Shown in pieces: positions 8,617 through 16,540 of a stretch of DNA of 64,000 nucleotides. Position numbers and translations under genes: made by a program. A model generated the notes under the pieces. It was not told the origin of the DNA. It saw only the letters and a program-made list of their open reading frames with translations, and made no database searches. The stretch is from Erythrobacter neustonensis (GTDB lineage Bacteria; Pseudomonadota; Alphaproteobacteria; Sphingomonadales; Sphingomonadaceae): contig NZ_CP016033.1 of assembly GCF_001663175.1 (NCBI RefSeq), forward strand, positions 992,001-1,056,000, given 5' to 3'. Each line of letters begins with the position of its first letter. The first letter of the stretch is position 1.

Positions 8617-9597
8617 ATGACGATGATGATGCCCCCCGAATGGGCGCCGCAGGACTGGATCTGGATCGGCTTTCCCCATCTGGCGGAAGAATGGCCCGGC
8701 TGGCTTGAGGCTGCGCAGGTGCAGATGGCGGCTTTCGCCAGCGCGGTTGCCGAAAGCGGGCAGGAAGTCCGCCTGCTGGTCCGCGACGAGGCCAACGAAG
8801 CCCGCGCCCGCGCGCTGGTCAGCGGCAAGGTCACGCTGGAACGGCGCGTCTATGGCGATGTTTGGCTGCGCGATACCGGCCCGCTGGTGGTGCATGACGG
8901 GGCCGAGCGGATCGCGCGGCGCTTTGCCTTCAACGGCTGGGGCGAGAAATACCTGATGCCAGGCGATCAGGAGATCGGTGCCGAAATCGCGCGCGATGCG
9001 GGGCTTGCGGTCACGCATACGCCGATGATCCTCGAAGGCGGGGCGGTGGATGGCGACGGCACGGGGCTGGTCGCGACGACCGAGCAATGCCTTTTGAACC
9101 CCAATCGCAACCCCGCGATGTCGCGCGAAGAGATCGAAGCCGAACTCGCCGCGCAACTGGGCTTTACCCGCGTGCTGTGGCTGGGCGATGGGCTGATCAA
9201 CGATCACACCGATGGCCATGTCGACAATCTTGCGCGCTTCGTCGGCCCTAACCGGCTGGTGGTGCCCGAGGCGACCGGCGCGGACGATCCCAATGCCGCG
9301 ATTTATGCCGATGCCGCGGCGCGCGCGGTGGCCGCGGGTGTCGAGGTGGTGCGGATCCCTTCACCGGGCCTCATGACCCGCGACGGGGTGGTGGAACCGG
9401 CCAGCTACGTCAACTTCGCGATCACCAGCCATCTGGTGGTGGTGCCGACCTTCGGCAGCCCGCACGATGCCGATGGCATCGCCGCGATTGCTGCGCTGTT
9501 CCCCGACCGTGATTGCGTCGGCCTGCCGGGCGAAGCGGTGCTGGCGGGCGGCGGGGGCTTCCACTGTGCCAGCCAGCAGATGCCCTCGGCGCTTTAA
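8617..9597 (+). CDS. aguA: Agmatine deiminase family protein (peptidyl-arginine-deiminase fold)
   Basis: The 326-residue protein would hydrolyse agmatine to N-carbamoylputrescine and ammonia. Family signatures are VWLRDTGPLVV (about 83), ILEGGAVDGDG (about 140), NDHTDGHVDNLARFV (about 195) and the C-terminal catalytic cysteine in GGGGFHCASQQ (about 318). All are intact. The ATG at 8617 is used because the GTG at 8581 would lie inside the M28 gene; the ribosome site is weak, and translational coupling to the M28 stop 8 bases upstream is likely. The symbol is by family; related enzymes can use other guanidino substrates. Confidence 0.88.
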   Translation: MTMMMPPEWAPQDWIWIGFPHLAEEWPGWLEAAQVQMAAFASAVAESGQEVRLLVRDEANEARARALVSGKVTLERRVYGDVWLRDTGPLVVHDGAERIARRFAFNGWGEKYLMPGDQEIGAEIARDAGLAVTHTPMILEGGAVDGDGTGLVATTEQCLLNPNRNPAMSREEIEAELAAQLGFTRVLWLGDGLINDHTDGHVDNLARFVGPNRLVVPEATGADDPNAAIYADAAARAVAAGVEVVRIPSPGLMTRDGVVEPASYVNFAITSHLVVVPTFGSPHDADGIAAIAALFPDRDCVGLPGEAVLAGGGGFHCASQQMPSAL

Positions 9598-9632
9598 CGC
9601 TTCGTTAGGGAATTGGGAGGACAAGCATCGCC

Positions 9633-9767
9633 ATGACCCGCGCCCTTGCTCTTGCCCTGCCGCTAGCCGATCTGGCCCGCATCGATTCGCTCGATCTGGC
9701 GCGCCGTGCGATCGTGCTCGGCTGCGGAGCGGCGCTGATCTTTGCAGGACAAGCCCTGCCCTTCTGA
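9633..9767 (+). CDS. Possible 44-residue small membrane protein
   Basis: A short reading frame of 44 codons follows the agmatine deiminase gene. GGGAGGA lies 12 bases upstream of the ATG. The product has a charged first half and one hydrophobic C-terminal stretch (IVLGCGAALIFAGQALPF). It resembles no family I recognise. It ends 10 bases from the convergent TauE stop. Codon choice follows the local high-GC pattern, but the frame is short enough to be chance. Confidence 0.35.
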   Translation: MTRALALALPLADLARIDSLDLARRAIVLGCGAALIFAGQALPF

Positions 9768-9777
9768 TCGCGCCCGT

Positions 9778-10518
9778 CTAGACCAGCCGCGCGAGCGCCG
9801 CGGCCGCCGCGCCGCCCAGCACCAGCGCAACGAACACGCGCCACACCGGATCGCTCACCCGGCCCGATACGCGCGCGCCCAGCCGGTTGCCCGCGATGAT
9901 CATCGGCAGCATCGCCAGTGCAAACAGCAGCAGTTCCCAGCGCAGGATGCCCAGCCACAACGCGCTCGCTAGCCCGGCGCTGGCAGCAATCGTGAAGATC
10001 AGCTGCATCGATGCCTTGATCGTGGCTCGCGGCAGGTCGCGTCCCGCATAATAGGGCACCACCGGGGGCCCGGGCATTCCGGCGTAACCGGTCAGCAGTC
10101 CGCTTACCACGCCCACCGCGCCCGTCGTCAGCCGGCCCGGCATTCCTGCGCCGCGCTTGGGCAACAAAATCGCGGCAAAGGCGGACAATGCGATCAGCGC
10201 GATCACCGCCCGCGCGGTGTTCCTGTCGGTGATCGACAAGACATAGAGCCCGAGAGGCGTCGCCAGCACCACCAGCGCGCCGATCACCCACGCGCTCCTT
10301 TCGGCATCGCGCACAAGGCTGCGGATCTCGGTCGCGCCCAGCATGAGCGCAAGCGCATTGGTCAAAAGCACCGCCTCGACCGGGGGCAACGCCAGCGCGA
10401 GCACGGGGACCATCAGGATCGCCATCCCGAACCCGGTCAGCCCGCGCACAAAGGCCGAGCCGAGCGCCGCCGCCAGCGCAAAGGCGATCTGCGCCAGCGT
10501 GAAGCCTGCGATCAGCAC
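9778..10518 (-). CDS. TauE/SafE (TSUP) family membrane permease
   Basis: This 246-residue protein is almost wholly hydrophobic with about eight predicted membrane segments. It carries the two glycine-rich repeats typical of the family, GLTGFGMAILMVPVLALALPP near the N-terminus and GLLTGYAGMPGPPVVPYY in the middle. Members export or import sulfite, sulfonates or other organic anions across the inner membrane; the substrate here is unknown. It is the last gene of the thrS-DUF305-TauE operon, 7 bases downstream of DUF305. Confidence 0.88.
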   Translation of the reverse strand: MLIAGFTLAQIAFALAAALGSAFVRGLTGFGMAILMVPVLALALPPVEAVLLTNALALMLGATEIRSLVRDAERSAWVIGALVVLATPLGLYVLSITDRNTARAVIALIALSAFAAILLPKRGAGMPGRLTTGAVGVVSGLLTGYAGMPGPPVVPYYAGRDLPRATIKASMQLIFTIAASAGLASALWLGILRWELLLFALAMLPMIIAGNRLGARVSGRVSDPVWRVFVALVLGGAAAAALARLV

Positions 10519-10525
10519 GGGCGGG

Positions 10526-10924
10526 TTACTGTGCGCCGCGTGCCTTCAGCCAGGTTTCCATCTCTTCGATTTCGGCCTTCTGCGCCGCGATCACCCGCGT
10601 TGCGAGATCGCGCGCCTGCGCGTCCTTGGCGTATTTCAGCGCGACTTCGGACATTGCGACCGCGCCTTTGTGGTGCGCGAGCATGCCTTGCATGAAGGCC
10701 AGATCGGCATCGGCGGGAATGTCCATCATGTCGGCGTGCATTTTGTCGTTCACTGCCTTGTAGGCTGCCTGCGCTTCGGTGAGGTCGCCCGCCGGCGAGG
10801 CCATTGCGCCCATGTCGTGGCCCATCGCGGCGTGATCGACCGCAGCGGTTTCATCCTTGGCGGGTTCGGCGTTGCAGGCGGCCAGCAGCGCAGTCGTGGC
10901 CAGCAATATGAGAGCGTTCTTCAC
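10526..10924 (-). CDS. DUF305 lipoprotein, likely metal-binding
   Basis: This 132-residue protein has a lipobox (LLAAC, Cys at 17), a His/Met-rich segment ([11 protein letters not shown]) and a DUF305 four-helix domain. Family marks are [20 protein letters not shown] and [14 protein letters not shown]. The clustered His and Met residues suggest copper or other metal handling in the periplasm (inference). The start is GTG and overlaps the thrS stop as GTGA. A GGAGA site 7 bases upstream inside thrS supports this start. The coupling means DUF305 expression follows thrS translation. Confidence 0.9.
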   Translation of the reverse strand: MKNALILLATTALLAACNAEPAKDETAAVDHAAMGHDMGAMASPAGDLTEAQAAYKAVNDKMHADMMDIPADADLAFMQGMLAHHKGAVAMSEVALKYAKDAQARDLATRVIAAQKAEIEEMETWLKARGAQ

Positions 10925-12930
10925 TGGGCATTCTCCGTGATCAGGTCGGGCGGGGTGCCTTCGCGCTTGAGCAACGCGATCGCTTCATCAAGCGACATCA
11001 CCTTCTGATGTTCCGCGCCCAAGGTGCGGACCGCGACGGTGCCTTCCTCGGCCTCGCGCTTGCCCACCACCAAGAGGTGCGGAACCTTGGCAAGGCTGTG
11101 CTCGCGCACCTTGTAGTTGATCTTCTCGTTGCGGGTGTCGGTCTCGACGCGGATGCCCGCCGCCTTCAGTTGGGCTTCGACGTCGTGGGCATAGCCGTCG
11201 GCATCCGAAACGATGGTGGCGACCACAGCCTGCACCGGGGCGAGCCACGTCGGCAGCTTGCCGGCGAAGTGTTCGATCAGGATGCCGATGAAGCGTTCGT
11301 AGGAACCGAAGATTGCGCGGTGGAGCATCACCGGGCGGTGCTTTTCGCCGTCCTCGCCGATGTAATTGGCATCGAGCCGCTCGGGCAACACGCGGTCGGA
11401 CTGGATCGTGCCGACCTGCCACGTCCGCCCGATCGCGTCGGTGAGGTGCCATTCGAGCTTGGGGGCGTAGAAGGCGCCCTCGCCGGGGAGTTCCTCCCAT
11501 TCGAGGCCGTTGGCGGTGAGCGCATCGCGCAATTCCTGCTCGGCCTTGTCCCAATCCGCCTCGCTGCCGAAGCGCTTTTCGGGGCGCAGCGCGAGCTTGA
11601 TGTCATAGGTAAAGCCGAAGTCGCGATAGACGCTGTCCGCGAGCGCGATGAACGCCTGCACTTCGGCGACGACCTGGCTTTCGGTGCAGAAGATATGCGC
11701 ATCGTCCTGCGTGAACTGGCGCACGCGCATCAGTCCGTGGAGCGCGCCGTGGGGTTCGTTGCGGTGGCAGCAGCCCATTTCGCCGAGGCGAATGGGGAGG
11801 TCGCGGTAGGAGGTGATCCCCTGCTTGAAGACCATCACGTGCGCGGGGCAGTTCATCGGCTTGATCGCCATCCACGCGGCATCGTCAGCCACCTTGGGGG
11901 AGGCGACGCCTGATTCTTCATCGACGTCCGGCACGATGTCGGGGACGGCGAACATGTTCTGCGCATACTTCCCCCAGTGGCCGGATTGCGTCCACTGGCG
12001 CACGTCCATCAGCTGCGGGGTCTTGATCTCGCGGTAGCCGCCGCCGTCCATCTTGCGGCGCATGTAGCTTTCAAGCTCGCGCCAGATGCGATAGCCCTTG
12101 GGGTGCCAGAAGACGCTGCCGTGCGCCTCTTCCTGCAGGTGGAACAGGTCCATTTCGCGCCCCAGCTTGCGGTGGTCGCGCTTGGCCGCTTCCTCCAGCC
12201 GCGTAAGGTGCGCGTTGAGCTGCTTCTTGTTGAGCCAGCCAGTGCCGTAGATGCGGGTGAGCTGCGCATTGTTCTGGTCGCCGCGCCAATAGGCCCCGGC
12301 GACGCGCATCAGCTTGAAGGCATCGGGATCGAGCTTGCCGGTCGAGGGCAGGTGCGGCCCGCGGCACATGTCGAGCCAGTCGTTGCCCGACCAGTAGACC
12401 GTCAGTTCCTCGCCCTCGGGCAGTTCTTTCGCCCACTCGGCCTTGAAGGTTTCGCCCTCACCCGCCCATTTGGCGATCAGGTCTTCGCGGCTCCACACCT
12501 CGCGGCGCAGCGGCTTGTCCGCGCGGATCAGACGGCGCATTTCCTCCTCGATCGCGGGAAGATCGTCCATCGAGAACGGCTCGCGATTCTCGGGGGCTTT
12601 CACGTCGTAATAGAAGCCGTCGTCGGTCGCCGGGCCGAAGGTGATCTGGGTCCCGGGGAACAGCGATTGTACCGCTTCGGCCAGGATGTGCGCGTAGTCG
12701 TGGCGGGCGAGTTCGAGCGCATCGGCTTCGTCGCGGCTGGTGACCAGCGCGAGGCTCGCATCGCCATCGAAGGGGCGGGTGAGGTCGCGCAGCTCCCCGT
12801 CGACGCGCGCGGCGATCGCGGCTTTCGCAAGGCCGGGGCCGATCGCGGCGGCGATATCGGCGGGGGTGCTGCCGCGAGGCACTTCGCGCACCGAGCCATC
12901 GGGCAGGCTGATCTTGAGCAATTCGGTCAT
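10921..12930 (-). CDS. thrS: Threonyl-tRNA synthetase
   Basis: This 669-residue class II synthetase charges tRNA-Thr with threonine. Domains in order are the N-terminal TGS domain (1-60), the tRNA-SAD editing domain (about 65-220, with [10 protein letters not shown] and, in the second half, [11 protein letters not shown]), the catalytic core (about 240-540, including [12 protein letters not shown] with the zinc Cys, and RMRVRQF-type motif 2 visible as [16 protein letters not shown]) and the anticodon-binding domain (about 550-650). Length is typical. The ribosome site before the ATG is weak. The 132-base spacer upstream contains alternative hairpins and is preceded by a Thr-rich leader peptide, suggesting control by threonyl-tRNA supply. 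Confidence 0.98.
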   Translation of the reverse strand: MTELLKISLPDGSVREVPRGSTPADIAAAIGPGLAKAAIAARVDGELRDLTRPFDGDASLALVTSRDEADALELARHDYAHILAEAVQSLFPGTQITFGPATDDGFYYDVKAPENREPFSMDDLPAIEEEMRRLIRADKPLRREVWSREDLIAKWAGEGETFKAEWAKELPEGEELTVYWSGNDWLDMCRGPHLPSTGKLDPDAFKLMRVAGAYWRGDQNNAQLTRIYGTGWLNKKQLNAHLTRLEEAAKRDHRKLGREMDLFHLQEEAHGSVFWHPKGYRIWRELESYMRRKMDGGGYREIKTPQLMDVRQWTQSGHWGKYAQNMFAVPDIVPDVDEESGVASPKVADDAAWMAIKPMNCPAHVMVFKQGITSYRDLPIRLGEMGCCHRNEPHGALHGLMRVRQFTQDDAHIFCTESQVVAEVQAFIALADSVYRDFGFTYDIKLALRPEKRFGSEADWDKAEQELRDALTANGLEWEELPGEGAFYAPKLEWHLTDAIGRTWQVGTIQSDRVLPERLDANYIGEDGEKHRPVMLHRAIFGSYERFIGILIEHFAGKLPTWLAPVQAVVATIVSDADGYAHDVEAQLKAAGIRVETDTRNEKINYKVREHSLAKVPHLLVVGKREAEEGTVAVRTLGAEHQKVMSLDEAIALLKREGTPPDLITENAQ

Positions 12931-13062
12931 GATAATCGCAGGTCCGTCTGGTTTGCGGCCCGCCCTGCCACAAAGGGCAAGGCACCGGAAGAGCGGTGTT
13001 GTGCGAAAGCCGAACCGGGAAGGACACCGCGCCGCCCCGATCCGGGGGGCGGGGCGCTGGCC
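12931..13062 (-). promoter_or_regulatory. thrS 5' leader with mutually exclusive hairpins
   Basis: This is the spacer between the Thr-rich leader peptide stop and the thrS start. Complementary arms seen directly are: 13032-13038 with 13046-13052 (CCGCCCC/GGGGCGG); 12994-12999 with 13024-13029 (CGGTGT/ACACCG); 12983-12987 with 12994-12998 (CACCG/CGGTG); and 12962-12966 with 12974-12978 (GCCCT/AGGGC). The second and third pairings use the same segment, so they cannot form together, which is the arrangement expected of an attenuator. I see no clear U-run after any hairpin. If this is an attenuator, it may act through Rho or through thrS translation. Confidence 0.5.
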
Positions 13063-13140
13063 TCAGCCCGAACGCCGCCGCCCCCGGATGGTAGTCCGGG
13101 TGGTGGTGGTTGTCGTGAGGGTGGCAAGCAGCATGGCCAT
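13063..13140 (-). CDS. Thr-rich leader peptide upstream of thrS
   Basis: A 25-codon reading frame (ATG at 13140, alternative in-frame ATGs at 13134 and 13152) ends 132 bases before thrS. Nine of its 25 codons are Thr, including six in a row, and one is Ile: ATLTTTTTTRTTI. The composition is like ThrL, the leader of the enterobacterial thr operon. Part of the Thr codon region can itself fold (13083-13088 with 13095-13100, CCCGGA/TCCGGG). No Shine-Dalgarno sequence is obvious; a leaderless or weakly initiated message is possible. The position directly ahead of the gene for threonyl-tRNA synthetase makes a regulatory role much more likely than chance. Confidence 0.65.
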   Translation of the reverse strand: MAMLLATLTTTTTTRTTIRGRRRSG

Positions 13141-13207
13141 GGCGCAAGCCATAGGCGGCGTATGGCTGCGAGTCACGCGAAAGTGAAGACAGTGATGGAA
13201 AGCCTGC

Positions 13208-13236
13208 TTGACACGGTGATCGGCAGGTGTGTAAAG
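13208..13236 (+). promoter_or_regulatory. Candidate promoter for the small-membrane-protein/XRE cassette
   Basis: A consensus -35 box TTGACA (13208-13213) is followed after 16 bases by TGTAAA (13230-13235), a four-of-six match to -10. It lies 32 bases upstream of the 54-codon gene. It sits in the same intergenic region as the divergent thrS leader. Confidence 0.5.
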
Positions 13237-13267
13237 GGTCCTTGCCAATAAGCAAAAGGAGCTTTCC

Positions 13268-13432
13268 ATGACCGCCATTCAACAGGCACTCTGCCTTTCC
13301 GCCGTGATTTTCGCCGTTGCGCTGCTTGCGGTGTTCGACGTGGTGCCCGCGCAGGTTGCGCAGTTCGCCCCGCTCGCGGTTGTGCCGTTCGTCGCCGGTC
13401 GCCGCGCAGCCTGCACTCTACGCCGGGCCTGA
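13268..13432 (+). CDS. Small hydrophobic protein, 54 residues
   Basis: This short gene has a strong ribosome site (AAAGGAG, 7 bases before the ATG) and a candidate promoter upstream. The product has a hydrophobic segment (residues 7-24, LCLSAVIFAVALLAVFDV), a second apolar stretch (37-45) and a basic tail ending CTLRRA. It is probably a single- or two-pass membrane peptide. Five bases separate it from the next membrane-protein gene, so it heads a three-gene cassette with the 139-residue protein and the XRE regulator. Function unknown. Confidence 0.6.
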   Translation: MTAIQQALCLSAVIFAVALLAVFDVVPAQVAQFAPLAVVPFVAGRRAACTLRRA

Positions 13433-13437
13433 AGCCG

Positions 13438-13857
13438 ATGCGCAATGTTGCTGCCGCGCGCTATACCCGGCGCATGCTGCTGATCGCCGCGGTCTATGTC
13501 GCAGGGATCGTGCTGGCGAGCATGGTGATCGACCCCGGCGCCCCGCTTGGCCTGCTGGGAATCGGTCTGGCACTGATCCCCGGTGCGGCGATGCTCGCGG
13601 CGATCGGCGCGATCGGGCGCTTCGTCGCCGAGCTTCCGGACGAATATCTGCGGATGCTCGAAGTGCGCAAGATCATCGTCGCGACCGGGGTGACGCTGGC
13701 AATCACCAGCGTCTGGGGGCTGCTCGAGCTTTATTCGGACAGCCTGCCGCGCCTGCCGGTGTTCTATGTCTTCCCGATCTGGTGCGCCGGGCTGTTCGTC
13801 GGCCAGTTGGTCAACCGCTTTGCCTTCGGCGGCGATGATACCGGAGGCTGTCCGTGA
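13438..13857 (+). CDS. Four-helix membrane protein of unknown function
   Basis: A 139-residue protein with about four predicted transmembrane segments (roughly 13-31, 36-58, 78-98 and 106-126). A short basic N-terminus and a polar loop with LPDEYLRMLEVRKI lie between helices 2 and 3. I do not recognise a named domain. Its stop overlaps the GTG of the XRE gene (GTGA), a coupling often seen when a small HTH regulator controls its own membrane partner. The likely role is in a small stress or signalling cassette; nothing in the sequence shows a substrate. Confidence 0.8.
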   Translation: MRNVAAARYTRRMLLIAAVYVAGIVLASMVIDPGAPLGLLGIGLALIPGAAMLAAIGAIGRFVAELPDEYLRMLEVRKIIVATGVTLAITSVWGLLELYSDSLPRLPVFYVFPIWCAGLFVGQLVNRFAFGGDDTGGCP

Positions 13858-14057
13858 ACAACCGCCTGAAGGTGCTGCGCGCCGAGCGGGGCTGGAGCCA
13901 GCAGGATCTGGCCGACCGGCTCGGCGTGTCGCGGCAAAGCGTCAACGCGATCGAGACCGGGCGGTATGACCCCTCGCTCCCGCTCGCCTTCACCATCGCC
14001 GATCTGTTCGCGCTGCCGATCGAAGCGATCTTCAGCCGCGATCAGACGACCAGCTGA
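13854..14057 (+). CDS. XRE-family helix-turn-helix regulator
   Basis: A 67-residue protein made almost entirely of one Cro/C1-type HTH domain: LKVLRAERGWSQQDLADRLG, then VSRQSVNAIETGRYDPSLPLA and LPIEAIFSRD. It resembles the YozG-type small regulators that follow membrane-protein genes. It starts at GTG, with GGAGG 7 bases upstream inside the previous gene. Its last 16 bases overlap the convergent phoD gene. It probably regulates its own operon (inference). Confidence 0.92.
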   Translation: MNNRLKVLRAERGWSQQDLADRLGVSRQSVNAIETGRYDPSLPLAFTIADLFALPIEAIFSRDQTTS

Positions 14058-15700
14058 CGCGATCCTTTCGCGGTCGTGATCCGCTTGCTTCCGGCAAGCT
14101 GCGCCGAACGCTGCCGCATCCCCCCGGTGAAGCGGTATTCGGTCACCGTGCTTGCCGGGGTCAGCGCGACCATCATGTAACCGCGCTGCGAGGTTTCGGC
14201 CCATTTGAGCTGCGGGTTTTCGGCCACCAGCGAGGATGCCAGCGTGTCGGGCTTGATGAAGGTCAGATAGCTTTCATAGCCCGGCGAGCTCACTGAATTG
14301 CCGCCGAATTCGACGCCCACCGGCGTGCCGTCATGCGCCAGATCGAAGGCCCAGGCATTGTGCGTGTCGCCCGCCAGCACGACGAGGTTGGCATCGGCGT
14401 TCAGCGCGGCCTTGAACAACCGGGTGCGCGCGGCGGGGTAGCCGTCCCATGCGTCCATGTTCGACGGCAACCCCGCTTCGCTTGCGGCGGCGGCGGCTTC
14501 AAGCCGGGTGCGGATGAATTCGGGCAATCCGCTGCCCGCCTGCCGCATCAGGTCCTTGGGTGTCTTGAGATTGCCCATCAGCACGCCTTGCAGCAGCACC
14601 TGCCAATGCGTGCCCGCGCGCGTCGATGCGGCCAGCGCCTCGCTCAACCAGGCTTCCTGCGTCGCGCCCAGCATCTGCCGGTCCGCACCGGCCCAGTCCC
14701 CGTCACGGAAGGCCGAAAGCGTCGCCGTCAGCGCTTCGGGATCGGTCTTGCCGGCCATCATCTTTTCGAGACTGAATTGCTCCTCGCGCCCTTCGAGCCG
14801 GGTGTCGAGCCGGAACAGGGTCGCCAGATCGCCGACCTGATAGGCCGAATAGGGCGTGTCGGCGACCGGTAGCCATTCGCGGTAAGCCTGTGTCGCGGCC
14901 GCCTTGCGCGCATCCCAGCTGCCTTCGGTGGCGGGCTGGTGGTTCTGCGCGCCGCCCTTCCACGAATCGTTCGCGGTTTCGTGATCGTCCCACACGGTGA
15001 TCATCGGAAGCACCTGATGCAGCCGCTGCAGATCGGGATCGGCGCGGTAGGTGGCATAGCGCAGCCGGTAATCGGCGAGCGCGACGATCTCGCTTGCCGG
15101 CGCGACCGGGCGGTCGGGATGCGCCTGTCCGCCGCTGGGATAGGTGCCAGCGCCATATTCGTAGATGTAATCGCCCAGATGCACCGCCAGATCGCAGTCG
15201 TTCGCCGCTGCCGCGTGGGCATAGGCGTTGAACCAGCCGAACCCGAGGTTCGCGCAGGAAAACACCGCCATCTTGAACCCAGCAGAGGGGCCCTGCGGCA
15301 GCGTGCGCGTGCGCCCCGTTGGCGAGGGCGTGCCATCAGGGGCAAGGAAGCGGTAGAAATACCAGCGGTCGGGCGACAATCCGGTCGCGATGCCCTTGGC
15401 GCACCAGTCGCGCGACGGGGCGGCGGTGACGCTGCCTTCGGCGACGGGGCGGGCGAAATCCTCGCTCTCGCTCACCTGCCAGGTCAGCACGGTTTCGGCA
15501 GTGCCGACATAGCGGGTCCACAGCAGCACCGAGGTCGCCGCAGGCTCGCCGCTGGCAACGCAATGCGTGAAGCCGTTGCCGAACCCGGTCGCCCGCGCCG
15601 GGACCGTCGCCAAGGCCGCGCCCGCACCTGCCAGCGTGAACAGCGAGCGCCGGGTGAGCGCGGTGGCGGCTGGCAGGCCCGCGGAGGCATTGGTGGTCAT
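14042..15700 (-). CDS. PhoD-like alkaline phosphatase, Tat-exported
   Basis: This 552-residue metallophosphoesterase is expected to release phosphate from phosphoesters in the periplasm. The N-terminus carries a twin-arginine signal (TRRSLFTLAGAGAALATVPARA), so it is likely folded with metals before export. An N-terminal PhoD domain (about 40-140) precedes the catalytic domain. Metal motifs seen are VHLGDYIYEYG, TVWDDHETAND and LAGDTHNAW. The ATG at 15700 has AAGGGA upstream; the longer frame to 15823 would bury the Tat signal. It overlaps the 3' end of the XRE gene by 16 bases, convergently. No Pho box was identified in the short divergent spacer. Confidence 0.93.
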   Translation of the reverse strand: MTTNASAGLPAATALTRRSLFTLAGAGAALATVPARATGFGNGFTHCVASGEPAATSVLLWTRYVGTAETVLTWQVSESEDFARPVAEGSVTAAPSRDWCAKGIATGLSPDRWYFYRFLAPDGTPSPTGRTRTLPQGPSAGFKMAVFSCANLGFGWFNAYAHAAAANDCDLAVHLGDYIYEYGAGTYPSGGQAHPDRPVAPASEIVALADYRLRYATYRADPDLQRLHQVLPMITVWDDHETANDSWKGGAQNHQPATEGSWDARKAAATQAYREWLPVADTPYSAYQVGDLATLFRLDTRLEGREEQFSLEKMMAGKTDPEALTATLSAFRDGDWAGADRQMLGATQEAWLSEALAASTRAGTHWQVLLQGVLMGNLKTPKDLMRQAGSGLPEFIRTRLEAAAAASEAGLPSNMDAWDGYPAARTRLFKAALNADANLVVLAGDTHNAWAFDLAHDGTPVGVEFGGNSVSSPGYESYLTFIKPDTLASSLVAENPQLKWAETSQRGYMMVALTPASTVTEYRFTGGMRQRSAQLAGSKRITTAKGSRQLVV

Positions 15701-15800
15701 GGCGGCGTCCCTTGTCTCTCTCCGGTTGCGCTGCTGTGACAGTCGCGAAGGCCACGCACAATGCTTGCCCTTTCGCCCTTGCGCAAGGCATGGTCGGCGC

Positions 15801-16535
15801 ATGACCACGATCATGCACCACACGCTCTACCAGGGGCCGCGCGTCGCCTTCCGTTACACCGACGGGACGGGGCCGTGCTTCGTCTTCCTGCCCGGTTACA
15901 TGTCCGACATGAGCGGCAGCAAGGCGACCGCGCTGTTCGATGAGGCGAAAGCCAAGGGGCGCGCCTGCCTGCTCCTCGATTATTCGGGCTGCGGGCAGTC
16001 GGACGGCGATTTTGCCGACGGGATGCTGTCGGTCTGGCGCGACGAGGTGCTGGCGCTGGTCGACAGCTATGTCACCGGGCCGGTGCTGCTGGTCGGCTCG
16101 TCGATGGGCGGGTGGCTGATGCTGCTGGTGGCCGAACATCTCAAGCACCGCCTCGCAGGCATGATCGGGATCGCCGCCGCGCCCGATTTCACCCGCTGGG
16201 GCTACAGCGATGACCAGCGCGCGATGCTGGCTGCGGGCGAGACGGTGTTCGAAGCCAATCCCTATGGCCCCGAACCCACCCCTACTCATGCGAAGTTCTT
16301 TGCCGATGCCGAATGCCACGTGCGGCTGGAGGCCGCGATCGACCTGTCCTGCCCGGTGCGGCTGATCCACGGCAAACAGGATGCCGATGTGCCGTGGGAG
16401 ATTTCCCAAAGGCTTGCCGCGATGCTGCGGTCGGACGATGTTCAGGTCACGCTGGTAGAAGACGGCGATCACCGCCTGTCGCGGGAAAGCGACATTGCCC
16501 TTCTCAAGGCCATCGTGGCCGAATTCTACGGATAG
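15801..16535 (+). CDS. Alpha/beta hydrolase, ABHD10-like thioesterase
   Basis: A 244-residue serine hydrolase with the nucleophile elbow GSSMGGW (about 108), the acid in GKQDADVPW (about 193) and His in DGDHRLS (about 222). The oxyanion region is LPGYMSDMSGSK. The GHRLS-type end and overall layout resemble ABHD10/palmitoyl-protein-thioesterase-like hydrolases, which remove acyl groups from protein or small-molecule thioesters. No signal peptide, so cytosolic. The start at 15801 leaves 100 bases for divergent promoters with phoD. The TPR gene follows 5 bases later. Confidence 0.88.
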   Translation: MTTIMHHTLYQGPRVAFRYTDGTGPCFVFLPGYMSDMSGSKATALFDEAKAKGRACLLLDYSGCGQSDGDFADGMLSVWRDEVLALVDSYVTGPVLLVGSSMGGWLMLLVAEHLKHRLAGMIGIAAAPDFTRWGYSDDQRAMLAAGETVFEANPYGPEPTPTHAKFFADAECHVRLEAAIDLSCPVRLIHGKQDADVPWEISQRLAAMLRSDDVQVTLVEDGDHRLSRESDIALLKAIVAEFYG

Positions 16536-16540
16536 CGCCC

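Noticed and set aside
13101..13115. GGT/ACC triplet run as a microsatellite or CRISPR-like repeat
   Set aside because: The run is only a few units long and mixed with ACG/ACA/ACT synonyms, which is what Thr coding pressure gives, not slippage.
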